A stretch of DNA of 64,000 nucleotides from Sinorhizobium sp. A49. GTDB taxonomy: Bacteria; Pseudomonadota; Alphaproteobacteria; Rhizobiales; Rhizobiaceae. The notes below the pieces were generated by a model. It was not told the DNA's origin. It did no database searches and was given only the letters and a program-made list of their open reading frames with translations. Of this stretch, positions 1 to 9,027 are shown piece after piece. How positions within the stretch are numbered: the stretch's first letter is position 1; each line of letters starts with the position of its first letter. The stretch covers positions 1 to 64,000 of the forward strand of contig NZ_MUNW01000072.1 of NCBI RefSeq assembly GCF_002002725.1. The letters run 5' to 3'. Made by a program: the position numbers and the translations under genes.

Positions 1-380
1 GGTTCAACGTTCCGCCGAAGGACATCGTCGACCGGCTGAAGGGCGAATACGACTACGGCAACGGCAAGATCGTTGAGGACAGCCCGCATCTCATGAAATT
101 CTGGCGCGACCACGCCTCCTATCCCTACCAGAGTCACGATTCATGGTTCCTGACCGAGAACATCCGTTGGGGCAAGTTCGCGCCCGACACCGACATCAAG
201 GCGCTCGTTACCAAGGTCAATCGCGAGGACATCTGGCGCGAGGCGGCCAAGGAGCTCGGCGTTTCCGACATCCCGTCCTCGACATCGCGCGGCATCGAAA
301 AATTCTTCGACGGCAAGGTTTTCGATCCGGCGGACCCGCAGGCCTATCTCAAGAGCCTTTCGATCTCGCGCGTCGCCTGA
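1..380 (+). CDS. nrtA: Nitrate ABC transporter periplasmic binding protein, C-terminal part (NrtA-like)
   Basis: The open frame enters from the left edge (first full codon at 3) and ends in TGA at 378-380, so only about the last 125 residues are present. They read like the end of NrtA/CmpA-type nitrate or bicarbonate binding proteins, including a stretch rich in W, H and Y (FWRDHASYPYQSHDSWF) typical of this family. The protein would bind nitrate outside the inner membrane and pass it to the permease encoded 62 bases downstream. The following nrtB, ATPase, nirB, nirD and nasA genes make nitrate far likelier than bicarbonate. The start, any signal peptide and the promoter lie outside the window. 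Confidence 0.85.
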   Translation, partial: FNVPPKDIVDRLKGEYDYGNGKIVEDSPHLMKFWRDHASYPYQSHDSWFLTENIRWGKFAPDTDIKALVTKVNREDIWREAAKELGVSDIPSSTSRGIEKFFDGKVFDPADPQAYLKSLSISRVA

Positions 381-442
381 GCCATCGCGATGCTGGCGGC
401 GTCGCTCGCCAGCATCCGGTTTCGAATTCCAAGGAGAACGGT

Positions 443-1336
443 ATGTCCGTCACCAACCTCAAACTCAAGGATCAGTCGGCGCTGCGGCCTGCCGCCCCCG
501 TGATTGCCTTTACCCGCTCGGTGAAGCGGGCAAGCGGCCGTCCGCTGCTGGCACGGCTCTCCGCCGGGGCCGCAAATGTCGCACCGCTCATCGTCACGCT
601 TTCGCTGATCCTTATCGCCTGGCAGATCGTCTGTTCGGCGCCCGATTCCAGCCTGCCGTCTCCGACGCGGGTGCTTGAGGAAAGCTGGGAGCTGATCGCT
701 CATCCCTTCTATGTCGGCCAGGGCGTCGACCAGGGCCTGTTCTGGCACATTGCGGCGAGCCTGCAGCGGGTGGCCATCGGCTATGCGCTCGCTGCCGTGG
801 TCGGCATCGCGCTCGGTGCGCTGGTCGGTCAGAGCCAGCTTGCCATGCGCGGCCTCGATCCGATCTTCCAGGTGCTGCGCACGGTGCCGCCGCTTGCATG
901 GCTACCCTTGTCGCTGGCTGCCTTCCAGGATGGTACGCCGTCGGCGATCTTCGTGATCTTCATCACCGCGATCTGGCCGATCATCATCAACACCGCCGTC
1001 GGTATCCGCAACATTCCGCAGGACTATCAGAACGTCGCCAAGGTGCTGCGGCTCAATGCCTTCGAATACTTCGGCAAGATCATGTTGCCGGCGGCGGCCC
1101 CCTATATCTTCACCGGCCTTCGCATCGGCATCGGCCTGTCCTGGCTCGCCATCGTCGCTGCCGAAATGCTGATCGGCGGCGTCGGCATCGGCTTCTTCAT
1201 CTGGGATGCGTGGAACTCGTCGCTGATCAGCGACATCATCGTTGCGCTGATCTACGTCGGGATCGTCGGCTTCTTCCTCGATCGTCTCATCGCCCTCGTC
1301 GGCCGCGTCGTCACCCGCGGCACTGCCACCGCGTGA
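443..1336 (+). CDS. nrtB: Nitrate ABC transporter permease NrtB
   Basis: A 297-residue inner-membrane permease of the NrtB/SsuC type. About six hydrophobic segments are visible, the first near residues 48-66. The cytoplasmic EAA-like loop that docks on the ATPase lies near residues 203-230 (RLNAFEYFGKIMLPAA). The ATG at 443 is preceded by AAGGAGAACGGT, a strong ribosome binding site; the same frame is open further upstream but overlaps nrtA, so 443 is the supported start. It follows nrtA and is followed after 14 bases by the ATPase gene, so the three form one importer. Residues that specify nitrate rather than sulfonate cannot be read from the sequence; the assignment rests on the operon. Confidence 0.9.
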   Translation: MSVTNLKLKDQSALRPAAPVIAFTRSVKRASGRPLLARLSAGAANVAPLIVTLSLILIAWQIVCSAPDSSLPSPTRVLEESWELIAHPFYVGQGVDQGLFWHIAASLQRVAIGYALAAVVGIALGALVGQSQLAMRGLDPIFQVLRTVPPLAWLPLSLAAFQDGTPSAIFVIFITAIWPIIINTAVGIRNIPQDYQNVAKVLRLNAFEYFGKIMLPAAAPYIFTGLRIGIGLSWLAIVAAEMLIGGVGIGFFIWDAWNSSLISDIIVALIYVGIVGFFLDRLIALVGRVVTRGTATA

Positions 1337-1350
1337 GAAAGGCAAAGATC

Positions 1351-2151
1351 ATGACCAAGAGCTATCTCTCGCTTGAACTGATCGACAAGAGTTTTGAACG
1401 CGGCGGCGTCAGGACGGAAGTTCTGAAGCAGGTCTCGCTTTCCGTCGACAAGGGCGAATTCATCTCGATCATCGGCCATTCCGGCTGCGGAAAATCGACG
1501 CTGCTCAACATCGTCGCCGGTCTCACACAGGCCACCACCGGCGTGGTGCTGCTCGACGGCCGCGTTGCCGATGAGCCGGGACCGGACCGCGCCGTCGTCT
1601 TCCAGAACCACTCGTTGCTGCCCTGGCTGACGGTCTACGAGAACGTCCGCCTCGGCGTCGACAAGGTCTTCGGTTCGACCAAGTCGAAGGCGGAGCGCCA
1701 TGAGTGGACCATGCGCAACCTCGAGCTGGTGCAGATGGCGCATGCTGCCGACAAGCGTCCGTCCGAGGTGTCGGGCGGCATGAAGCAGCGCGTCGGCATC
1801 GCCCGGGCGTTGGCCATGGAACCGAAGGTGCTGCTGCTCGACGAGCCGTTCGGTGCGCTTGATGCACTGACCCGCGCCCACCTGCAGGATCAGGTAATGC
1901 AGATCCATGCCGAGCTCGGCAATACGGTGCTGATGATCACCCATGATGTCGATGAAGCCGTGCTGCTTTCCGACCGTATCGTCATGATGACCAACGGTCC
2001 CTCGGCGCGCATCGGCGAAGTCCTCGCCGTGCCGCTTGCCCGTCCGCGCCGGCGCATCGAGCTTGCCGCCGACCGAACCTATCTCAAATGCCGCGAAGCG
2101 GTGCTCAAGTTCCTCTACGAGCGCCATCGTTTCGTCGAAGCTGCGGAGTGA
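1351..2151 (+). CDS. nrtC: Nitrate ABC transporter ATP-binding protein (NrtC/NrtD-like)
   Basis: A 266-residue ATPase subunit. Walker A (GHSGCGKST) is near residues 45-53, the signature SGGMKQRVGIARAL near 140, and Walker B with D-loop (LLLDEPFGALDA) near 160. It energises NrtB from the cytoplasmic face. It has no C-terminal NrtA-like domain, so it resembles NrtD or the ATPase part of NrtC in length; rhizobia usually carry a single such ATPase. The protein ends in Ala-Ala-Glu, and the GGAG within those codons lies 9 bases before the nirB ATG, where it can act as that gene's Shine-Dalgarno sequence. Confidence 0.88.
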   Translation: MTKSYLSLELIDKSFERGGVRTEVLKQVSLSVDKGEFISIIGHSGCGKSTLLNIVAGLTQATTGVVLLDGRVADEPGPDRAVVFQNHSLLPWLTVYENVRLGVDKVFGSTKSKAERHEWTMRNLELVQMAHAADKRPSEVSGGMKQRVGIARALAMEPKVLLLDEPFGALDALTRAHLQDQVMQIHAELGNTVLMITHDVDEAVLLSDRIVMMTNGPSARIGEVLAVPLARPRRRIELAADRTYLKCREAVLKFLYERHRFVEAAE

Positions 2152-2157
2152 TTTCCC

Positions 2158-4617
2158 ATGGCTCACCAAAATCCCGAGAAACTCGTGATCGTCGGCAACG
2201 GCATGGCGCCGGGCCGCATGCTCGAAGAACTGTTCGAAAAGGCGCCCGGTCGTTACGAGGTCACGATCTTCAACGCCGAGCCGCGCGTCAACTATGACCG
2301 GATCATGCTGTCGCCGGTGCTGTCAGGCGAAAAGGCCTATACCGATATCGTCATCCACGACGACGCCTGGTATGCCGCAAATGGCATCACCTTGCACAAG
2401 GGCGCCAAGGTCGCGCAGATCGACCGGACGGCCCGCACGGTCACGGCGGAAAACGGCATCACCGCCACCTACGACAAGCTGGTGATCGCGACCGGCTCCA
2501 GCCCCTTCATCATTCCCGTGCCCGGCCACCAGCTGCCCGGCGTGCTTGCCTACCGCGACCTCGACGATGTCGAGAAAATGCTTGCCGGCAGCAGGGATGG
2601 TGGCCGCGCAATCGTCATCGGCGCCGGTCTTCTCGGTCTCGAGGCCGCCTACGGGCTCAAGCGTCAGGGCATGGATGTTACCGTCATCCACCTGATGCCG
2701 ACGATCATGGAGCGCCAGCTCGATCCGGCCGCGGCCTATCTGCTCGAAAAGGCGCTCACCGAGCGCGGCATCGACATCATCACCAAGGCCAACACCAAGC
2801 GCATTCTGGGCGAAACGAAGGTCGAGGGCATCGAACTCGAAGACGGCCGGATCATCGAGGGGTCGATGGTCGTCATGGCCGTCGGCATTCGTCCGGCGTC
2901 AAATCTGGCGAAGGAGGCCGGCATCGCCGTCAACCGCGGCATCGTCGTCGACGACGGCATGATGACGTCGGATGCGGCGGTCTATGCGCTTGGCGAATGC
3001 GCCGAGCATCGCGGCACCTGCTACGGCCTGGTGGCGCCGCTCTATGAGAGCGCCCGGGTGCTTGCCGATCGGCTCGCCGGCGGCGAGGCGGAATACCATG
3101 GCTCCGTCACCAATACGAAGCTGAAGGTCACCGGCATCAACCTCTTCTCCGCCGGCGATTTTGCCGATGGCGAGGGGCGCGAGGAGATCGTCCTGCGCGA
3201 TGCGACCGCCGGCGTCTACAAGCGCCTCGTGCTGAGGGAAAACCGCATCATCGGCGCCGTCCTTTACGGCGAGACGTCGGACGGATCCTGGTTCTTCGAT
3301 CTGATGAAAAAGGGCGCGGATATCACCGCCATGCGCGAAACCCTGATCTTCGGCCAGGCCTATCAGGGAGCGTCCCCGCTGGACCCTACGGCGGCCGTTG
3401 CAGCCTTGCCGGATGATGCGGAAATCTGCGGCTGCAACGGCGTATGCAAGGGCAAGATCGTGTCGACGATCACCGGCAAGGGACTGACGTCGCTTGACGA
3501 GGTGCGTGCCCATACCAAGGCGTCCGCTTCCTGCGGCTCCTGCACCGGGCTCGTCGAGCAGGTGATGTCGCTGACATTGGGTGAAGCCTATAATCCCGCC
3601 GCCGTCCAGCCGATGTGCACTTGCACCGAGCTTGGGCACGACGATGTCCGCCGCCTGATCAAGGCCAAGGGCCTGAAGACCATTTCCGCCGTCATGCAGG
3701 AACTGGAGTGGAAGACATCCTGCGGCTGCGCCAAATGCCGCCCGGCGCTCAACTATTATCTCGTCAGCGATTGGCCGGACGAATATGCCGACGATTATCA
3801 GTCGCGCTACATCAACGAACGTGTGCACGCCAATATCCAGAAGGACGGCACCTATTCGGTCGTTCCGCGCATGTGGGGTGGCGTCACGAATTCGGGGGAA
3901 TTGCGCGCGATTGCCGACGTCGTCGACAAGTTCGAGATCCCGATGGTCAAGGTCACCGGCGGCCAGCGCATCGATCTGCTCGGCATCGAGAAGGAAGACT
4001 TGCCCGCCGTCTGGGCCGACCTCGGCAAGGCCGGCTTCGTCTCGGGCCAAGCCTATGCCAAGGGCCTGCGAACGGTGAAGACCTGTGTCGGTTCCGACTG
4101 GTGCCGGTTCGGCACCCAGGATTCCACCGGCCTCGGCATCCGCATCGAAAAATTCATGTGGGGGTCGTGGACGCCGGCCAAGCTGAAACTGGCCGTCTCC
4201 GGCTGTCCGAGAAATTGCGCAGAAGCCACCTGCAAGGATATCGGCGTCATCTGCGTCGACAGCGGTTTCGAGATCCACTTTGCCGGTGCCGCCGGGCTCG
4301 ACATCAAGGGCACGGAGGTTCTCGGCCTGGTGAAGACCGAAGACGAGGCGCTCGAGCATATCGTCGCGCTGACGCAGATGTACCGCGAGCAGGCCCGCTA
4401 TCTCGAGCGCATCTACAAATGGGCCAAGCGCATCGGTGTCGAGGAGATCCGCCGCCAGATCATGGGCGATGCCGAACGGCGCAAGGCGTTCTACGAGCGC
4501 TTCGTCTTCAGCCAGGCATTCGCCCAGGTCGATCCCTGGTCGGAGCGCGTCTCAGGCAAGGACAAACACGAGTTCCGGCCGATGGCGACGGTCGGCTTTT
4601 CTCAAGCCGCGGAGTGA
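2158..4617 (+). CDS. nirB: Assimilatory nitrite reductase, large subunit NirB
   Basis: An 819-residue cytoplasmic enzyme reducing nitrite to ammonium with NAD(P)H. Domains in order: FAD-binding N-terminus (GNGMAPGRM, residues 8-16) with a second nucleotide fold near 156 (GAGLLGLEAA); a BFD-type [2Fe-2S] domain from about 424 (CGCNGVCKG, CGSCTG); a further Cys-rich segment near 486-526 (MCTC, CGCAKC); and the siroheme/[4Fe-4S] sulfite/nitrite reductase domain, with heme-cluster cysteines in TCVGSDWC (about 641) and SGCPRNCAEATC (about 681). Length and domain order match the NirB family. It needs siroheme, the product of the CysG encoded at the end of this operon, and pairs with NirD next door. 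It ends Ala-Ala-Glu, with GGAG 7 bases before the nirD start. Confidence 0.96.
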   Translation: MAHQNPEKLVIVGNGMAPGRMLEELFEKAPGRYEVTIFNAEPRVNYDRIMLSPVLSGEKAYTDIVIHDDAWYAANGITLHKGAKVAQIDRTARTVTAENGITATYDKLVIATGSSPFIIPVPGHQLPGVLAYRDLDDVEKMLAGSRDGGRAIVIGAGLLGLEAAYGLKRQGMDVTVIHLMPTIMERQLDPAAAYLLEKALTERGIDIITKANTKRILGETKVEGIELEDGRIIEGSMVVMAVGIRPASNLAKEAGIAVNRGIVVDDGMMTSDAAVYALGECAEHRGTCYGLVAPLYESARVLADRLAGGEAEYHGSVTNTKLKVTGINLFSAGDFADGEGREEIVLRDATAGVYKRLVLRENRIIGAVLYGETSDGSWFFDLMKKGADITAMRETLIFGQAYQGASPLDPTAAVAALPDDAEICGCNGVCKGKIVSTITGKGLTSLDEVRAHTKASASCGSCTGLVEQVMSLTLGEAYNPAAVQPMCTCTELGHDDVRRLIKAKGLKTISAVMQELEWKTSCGCAKCRPALNYYLVSDWPDEYADDYQSRYINERVHANIQKDGTYSVVPRMWGGVTNSGELRAIADVVDKFEIPMVKVTGGQRIDLLGIEKEDLPAVWADLGKAGFVSGQAYAKGLRTVKTCVGSDWCRFGTQDSTGLGIRIEKFMWGSWTPAKLKLAVSGCPRNCAEATCKDIGVICVDSGFEIHFAGAAGLDIKGTEVLGLVKTEDEALEHIVALTQMYREQARYLERIYKWAKRIGVEEIRRQIMGDAERRKAFYERFVFSQAFAQVDPWSERVSGKDKHEFRPMATVGFSQAAE

Positions 4618-4621
4618 GGTG

Positions 4622-4972
4622 ATGGACATGAACTGGCCAAACGAAAACTGGCATTCGATCGGCGACATCTCCGATATTCCGTTGAGGGGCGCACGCTGTG
4701 TGCGTACTCCACAAGGCAAGATCGCCGTCTTCCGCACGGCCGAGAACGAGGTTTTCGCCATCGAGGACCATTGCCCGCACAAGGGCGGGCCGCTGTCGCA
4801 GGGTATCGTGCACGGCACGGCCGTCACCTGCCCGTTGCACAACTGGGTGATTTCACTCGAAACCGGCAAGGCGCTTGGTGCAGACGAGGGGGCTGTGCGC
4901 ACGATCCCCGTGCGCAACGACGGCGGTGCACTCTTCATCGCGCTCGAAAGCCTGATGATCGCGGCGGAGTAG
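4622..4972 (+). CDS. nirD: Nitrite reductase small subunit NirD
   Basis: A 116-residue Rieske-fold protein. CPHKGGPLSQG and CPLHNW (residues about 58-77) keep the C-x-H and C-x2-H pairs, so this copy could hold a [2Fe-2S] centre; many NirD proteins have lost these ligands. The fold is that of the soluble subunit accompanying NirB. The ATG at 4622 is 4 bases past the nirB stop, with GGAG of the nirB end as ribosome binding site. The protein ends Ala-Ala-Glu, and its final GGAG again precedes the next gene by 7 bases, pointing to tight translational coupling through the operon. Confidence 0.92.
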   Translation: MDMNWPNENWHSIGDISDIPLRGARCVRTPQGKIAVFRTAENEVFAIEDHCPHKGGPLSQGIVHGTAVTCPLHNWVISLETGKALGADEGAVRTIPVRNDGGALFIALESLMIAAE

Positions 4973-4976
4973 TCGA

Positions 4977-7634
4977 ATGGCAACCGAAGTCAAAACCACC
5001 TGTCCCTATTGCGGTGTCGGCTGCGGCGTGATCGCGACGGTTGGCGATGACGGCAATGTCGGCGTGAAAGGTGATCCTGATCATCCCGCCAACTTCGGCA
5101 GGCTCTGCTCCAAGGGCTCGGCGCTTGCCGAAACACTCGATCTCCATGATCGGCTGCTCTACCCCGAGATCGATGGCAGGCCGGTGGAGTGGGATGAGGC
5201 GCTCGACCGCGTTGCCGAGCGCTTTTCACGGACGATTGCCGAGTATGGGCCGGATTCGGTTGCCTTCTACGTCTCCGGGCAATTGCTGACGGAAGACTAC
5301 TATGTCGCCAACAAGCTGATGAAGGGCTTCATCGGCTCGGGCAACATCGACACCAACTCGCGCCTCTGCATGTCGTCGTCGGTTGCCGGCCATCGCCGTG
5401 CCTTCGGGGCGGACACGGTGCCCGGCTGCTACGAGGATCTGGAGCTGGCCGATCTCGTGGTCCTGACCGGCTCCAACCTCGCCTGGTGCCATCCGGTCCT
5501 CTATCAGCGCCTGGTCGCCGCCAAGGCCGCGCGGCCGCAGATGCGGGTCGTCGTCATCGATCCGCGCCGGACGATGACTGCCGACATTGCCGATCTGCAT
5601 CTGGCGATCCGGCCGGACGGCGATGTCGCGCTGTTCAATGGTTTGTTCGCGCATCTGGCCACAAGCCGGGCCGTCGATCAGGATTACATCGCCGCCCACA
5701 CCAGCGGCTTCGCCGTAGCTTTGTCGGCGGCAGGTACGCTCGACGAGACCCAACTCGTCGAGGCGACCGGGCTCGCCAGAGCGGAAATAGCGGCCTTCTT
5801 CCGGCTGTTCGAAGCGACGGAGAAGGTCGTCACCTGCTACAGCCAGGGTGTCAACCAGTCGGTGGCCGGGACCGACAAGGTCAATGCCATCATCAACTGC
5901 CATCTGGCGACCGGCCGCATCGGCCGGCCCGGCATGGGGCCGTTCTCGCTGACCGGCCAGCCCAACGCCATGGGCGGCCGCGAGGTTGGCGGTCTTGCCA
6001 ACATGCTCGCGGCACACATGGATATCGAGAAGGCTGGAGATCGCGATCAGGTCAGGCGTTTCTGGGGCGCACCCGCGTTGGCGTCGAAACCGGGACTCAA
6101 GGCCGTCGACATGTTTCGCGCTGTTGCCGACGGGCGCATCAAGGCAATCTGGATCATGGCGACCAATCCCGTTGTCTCCATGCCGGATGCCGATGCGGTC
6201 GAGGCGGCGCTCAAGGCCTGTCCCTTCGTCGTCGTCTCCGATGTCCTGAAACTGACCGATACCACGCGTCACGCCCATGTGCTTCTGCCCTCGCTCGGCT
6301 GGGGCGAGAAAGACGGAACGGTGACGAACTCCGAGCGCCGCATCTCCCGCCAGCGCGGCTTCCTGCCATCTCCCGGCGAGGCGCGTGCCGACTGGTGGCA
6401 ACTGGCCGAGGTCGGGCACCGCATGGGTTTTTCGGGCGCGTTTGCCTACGCATCGCCGTCCGAAATCTTTGCCGAACATGCCGGCCTGTCCGGCTTCGAA
6501 AACAACGGGCGGCGCGATTTCGATATCGGCGCCCATGCCTCGATCGATACTGCCGGCTATGATGCGTTGACGCCATTCCAATGGCCGCAGCCGCGCGGCA
6601 CGGAAAGCGCGACGACGCGCTTCTTCGCCGACGGCGGCTTCTACCATCCGGATGGTCGCGCGCGCTTCATCGCGGCCGCAAGCGGTGTCGCCGATCATCT
6701 CAGCGCTGCCTTCCCCTTCACTCTCAACACCGGCCGCGTGCGCGACCACTGGCACACGATGACCCGGACGGGAAAAAGTCCGCGGCTTTCGGCCCATATC
6801 GGCGAACCCTTCGTCGAGATCCATCCGCGGGACGCGATGGAACTGGGTCTGTCGCCCGCCGATCTCGTAGTGTTGGAAAGCCCCTATGGCGCGGCGATCG
6901 TTCGGGCGCTGATTACCGAACGCCAGGCGCGGGGCAACCTGTTCGTGCCCATGCATTGGAGCGATCAGTTCGCGGCCAAGGCGCGCATCGACGCCTTGGT
7001 GCCGCCGATCACCGATCCCGTTTCGGGCCAGCCCGCCTCCAAGAACGTTGCTGTTTCGGCTCGGCGTTTTTCCGCCTCCGCCTATGGTTTTGCGGTGAGT
7101 GTCGGAAAGCCTCAAGGGCTCGATTGCACCTATTGGGCGCTGGCAAAGGCAAAAAACGGGTGGCGGTTGGAGATGGCCGTGGAGCAGGCGCCCGAAGATT
7201 GGGTCGCCTGGTGCCGGCGCATCTTCGAACTGCCAGACGATATAGAGCCTATCGGCTATTCCGACGGACTGTCCGGCAATCGCCGGCTTGCCTTTTTCGA
7301 TGGCGACCGGCTTCTGCTGGCACTTTATCTCGCGCCGGAGCCCGTCGCCGTTGCCCGCAACTGGGCGGTCGAGCAGCTCAGCATTTCGCATGGAGATCTG
7401 CGCCTGCGCTTCGCGCTCGTGGCCGGCCGGCCGGGCGCGGACACGCCCGATCCCGGAGCAACCGTCTGCTCCTGCTTCAATGTCGGCGTCAACCAGATCG
7501 TTGCCGCGGTGCGCAACGACTGCCGTACGGTCGAAGCTGTCGGTCAGACACTCAATGCCGGAACCAATTGCGGCTCCTGCCGCGCCGAGATCAGGGGGAT
7601 CGTCGATGGATGCCTTGCTGCTGCCGCGGAATGA
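4977..7634 (+). CDS. nasA: Assimilatory nitrate reductase catalytic subunit (NasA/NarB type)
   Basis: An 885-residue molybdopterin oxidoreductase reducing nitrate to nitrite in the cytoplasm; no Tat signal is present. The N-terminal [4Fe-4S] motif is C9-x2-C12-x3-C16 (CPYCGVGC) with a fourth Cys in RLCSKGS near 44. The bis-MGD catalytic domain follows (NTGRVRDHWHTMTRTGKSP near 583 is typical), then a molydopterin-dinucleotide-binding domain. A C-terminal BFD-like [2Fe-2S] domain (CSCFNVG near 831, CGSC near 865) marks the longer NasA subclass that takes electrons through this extra cluster. No separate NAD(P)H subunit (NasC) is present in the window. The gene starts 4 bases after nirD and overlaps the likely cysG start. 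Confidence 0.95.
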   Translation: MATEVKTTCPYCGVGCGVIATVGDDGNVGVKGDPDHPANFGRLCSKGSALAETLDLHDRLLYPEIDGRPVEWDEALDRVAERFSRTIAEYGPDSVAFYVSGQLLTEDYYVANKLMKGFIGSGNIDTNSRLCMSSSVAGHRRAFGADTVPGCYEDLELADLVVLTGSNLAWCHPVLYQRLVAAKAARPQMRVVVIDPRRTMTADIADLHLAIRPDGDVALFNGLFAHLATSRAVDQDYIAAHTSGFAVALSAAGTLDETQLVEATGLARAEIAAFFRLFEATEKVVTCYSQGVNQSVAGTDKVNAIINCHLATGRIGRPGMGPFSLTGQPNAMGGREVGGLANMLAAHMDIEKAGDRDQVRRFWGAPALASKPGLKAVDMFRAVADGRIKAIWIMATNPVVSMPDADAVEAALKACPFVVVSDVLKLTDTTRHAHVLLPSLGWGEKDGTVTNSERRISRQRGFLPSPGEARADWWQLAEVGHRMGFSGAFAYASPSEIFAEHAGLSGFENNGRRDFDIGAHASIDTAGYDALTPFQWPQPRGTESATTRFFADGGFYHPDGRARFIAAASGVADHLSAAFPFTLNTGRVRDHWHTMTRTGKSPRLSAHIGEPFVEIHPRDAMELGLSPADLVVLESPYGAAIVRALITERQARGNLFVPMHWSDQFAAKARIDALVPPITDPVSGQPASKNVAVSARRFSASAYGFAVSVGKPQGLDCTYWALAKAKNGWRLEMAVEQAPEDWVAWCRRIFELPDDIEPIGYSDGLSGNRRLAFFDGDRLLLALYLAPEPVAVARNWAVEQLSISHGDLRLRFALVAGRPGADTPDPGATVCSCFNVGVNQIVAAVRNDCRTVEAVGQTLNAGTNCGSCRAEIRGIVDGCLAAAAE

Positions 7635-9027
7635 AAAACCCTTGCGCGCCGAGCGGCCGCGCATGATGCCTCTGGCAAAGCTGCCGGTGTTTTTTGCGCT
7701 CGAGGGCTGCCGTGTCACGGTTGTTGGCGGATCCGACGCTGCCGCCTGGAAGGCCGAACTGTTGGCGGCTTGCGGCGCGGAGGTTCACGTCTATGCGCCG
7801 ATCGAGGATCTGGGAGAGGTCTGTGCGCGCCTGATGGCGGGGCAAGCCCCGCACCCGCAGGGCAGCTTCGTGCATCATAACGAGGCCTGGACGCCCGAGG
7901 CGCTCACCGGTGCGGCGCTCGCGATTGCCGACTGCGAAACGGAGGAGGAGGCGCAGGCGTTTTGTCAGGCCGCGCGGGATGCGGGCGTTCCTGCCAATGT
8001 CATCGACAAGCCGGCTTACTGCCAGTTCCAGTTCGGATCGATCGTCAATCGTTCCCCGGTCGTCGTCTCGATCTCGACGGACGGTGCGGCGCCGATCCTC
8101 GCCCAGGCGATCCGCAGGCGCATCGAGACGCTGCTGCCGCCGGCTTTGAAGGATTGGGCCTCTCTGGCCCAGGCGCTCCGCGAAACGGTCAATGCGCGGC
8201 TGAAGCCGGGGGCCGCGCGGCGCGCCTTCTGGGAACGTTTTGTCGATCGGGCCTTTCAGGAGACACCGGAGGAGGGTGTCGAGATGCGGCTGGTGACGGA
8301 AATGGATCGCCTCTCGGCGAACCGGACCGACACCGGCCGCGTCACGCTCGTCGGCGCCGGCCCAGGCGAAGCGGAGCATCTGACGCTGAAGGCGGTGCGT
8401 GCCCTGCAGGCGGCCGATATTATCCTTTTCGACGGCGGCATTTCCGATGAGGTGCTCGAACTTGCGCGGCGCGAGGCTCACCGCCTTCCCGTCGATAAAC
8501 GCAGCGGCCGCACGCGCCATGGGCAGGAAGACGTCAACGACACGATGGTGTCGCTGGCGCGCGCCGGCAAGCGCGTCGTCCGCCTGACGTGCGGCGACCC
8601 GATGACCTGCGAACGCACCGGCGAAGAGATCGTCCGGTTGCGCAACTGCGGCATCCTGGCCGATGTCGTCCCGGGTATTGCGGCGACGAATAGTGAGATT
8701 GCCCGCCTTGGTGTCCCGCTCCCCGTCCGAAACCCTGCCGATCCTATCTCTCGTCGTCCAGGCCGATGGTCGATGCAACCGCCGACGTTTCTTTCCGGCC
8801 GATGCGGAAGCAGGGGCGAGTCCTTCAAGCAGGGTATCGTGCACGAGGCGCAGCGGCCGGCGGATCGCAGCCCTCTCGGCGAGACTGAACGAGCCCGGTC
8901 CGGGCTTGCCGTGACAAGGGCGCATCGCATGCCAGATCCGCTTCGGCGAAACGACCGACCAATCGCGGCAGCGCTTGCGAGATTTGCGTACCTGATCACC
9001 TCACGGGTGGGGGCGGGCGGCAGCTAA
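7606..9027 (+). CDS. cysG: Siroheme synthase CysG, with decayed C-terminal methyltransferase half
   Basis: The frame encodes 473 residues, normal for CysG. The N-terminal half (to about 240) reads as the precorrin-2 dehydrogenase/ferrochelatase part (LPVFFALEGCRVTVVGG; CQFQFGSIVNRSPVVVSIS). The SUMT half begins normally near 244 (GRVTLVGAGPGEAEHLTLKA), but GGDP is seen as RLTCGDPMTCERTGEE, and after LGVPL near residue 371 the expected T-H-R-D and V-T-G-H segments are missing. SUMT-like codons seem to persist in another frame (RRIAALSARLNEPGPG, about 8855-8905), suggesting indels. Starts: ATG 7606 overlaps nasA by 29 bases; ATG 7663 and TTG 7642 (10 bases after GGAA) are alternatives. The frame ends by overlapping the opposing stop at 9024. 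The first half is probably functional; the methylation step is doubtful. Confidence 0.75.
   Translation: MDALLLPRNEKPLRAERPRMMPLAKLPVFFALEGCRVTVVGGSDAAAWKAELLAACGAEVHVYAPIEDLGEVCARLMAGQAPHPQGSFVHHNEAWTPEALTGAALAIADCETEEEAQAFCQAARDAGVPANVIDKPAYCQFQFGSIVNRSPVVVSISTDGAAPILAQAIRRRIETLLPPALKDWASLAQALRETVNARLKPGAARRAFWERFVDRAFQETPEEGVEMRLVTEMDRLSANRTDTGRVTLVGAGPGEAEHLTLKAVRALQAADIILFDGGISDEVLELARREAHRLPVDKRSGRTRHGQEDVNDTMVSLARAGKRVVRLTCGDPMTCERTGEEIVRLRNCGILADVVPGIAATNSEIARLGVPLPVRNPADPISRRPGRWSMQPPTFLSGRCGSRGESFKQGIVHEAQRPADRSPLGETERARSGLAVTRAHRMPDPLRRNDRPIAAALARFAYLITSRVGAGGS

Noticed and set aside
5226-7718. An 830-codon minus-strand open frame opposite nasA
   Set aside because: Composition and position are explained by the opposite strand of nasA; no recognisable domain.
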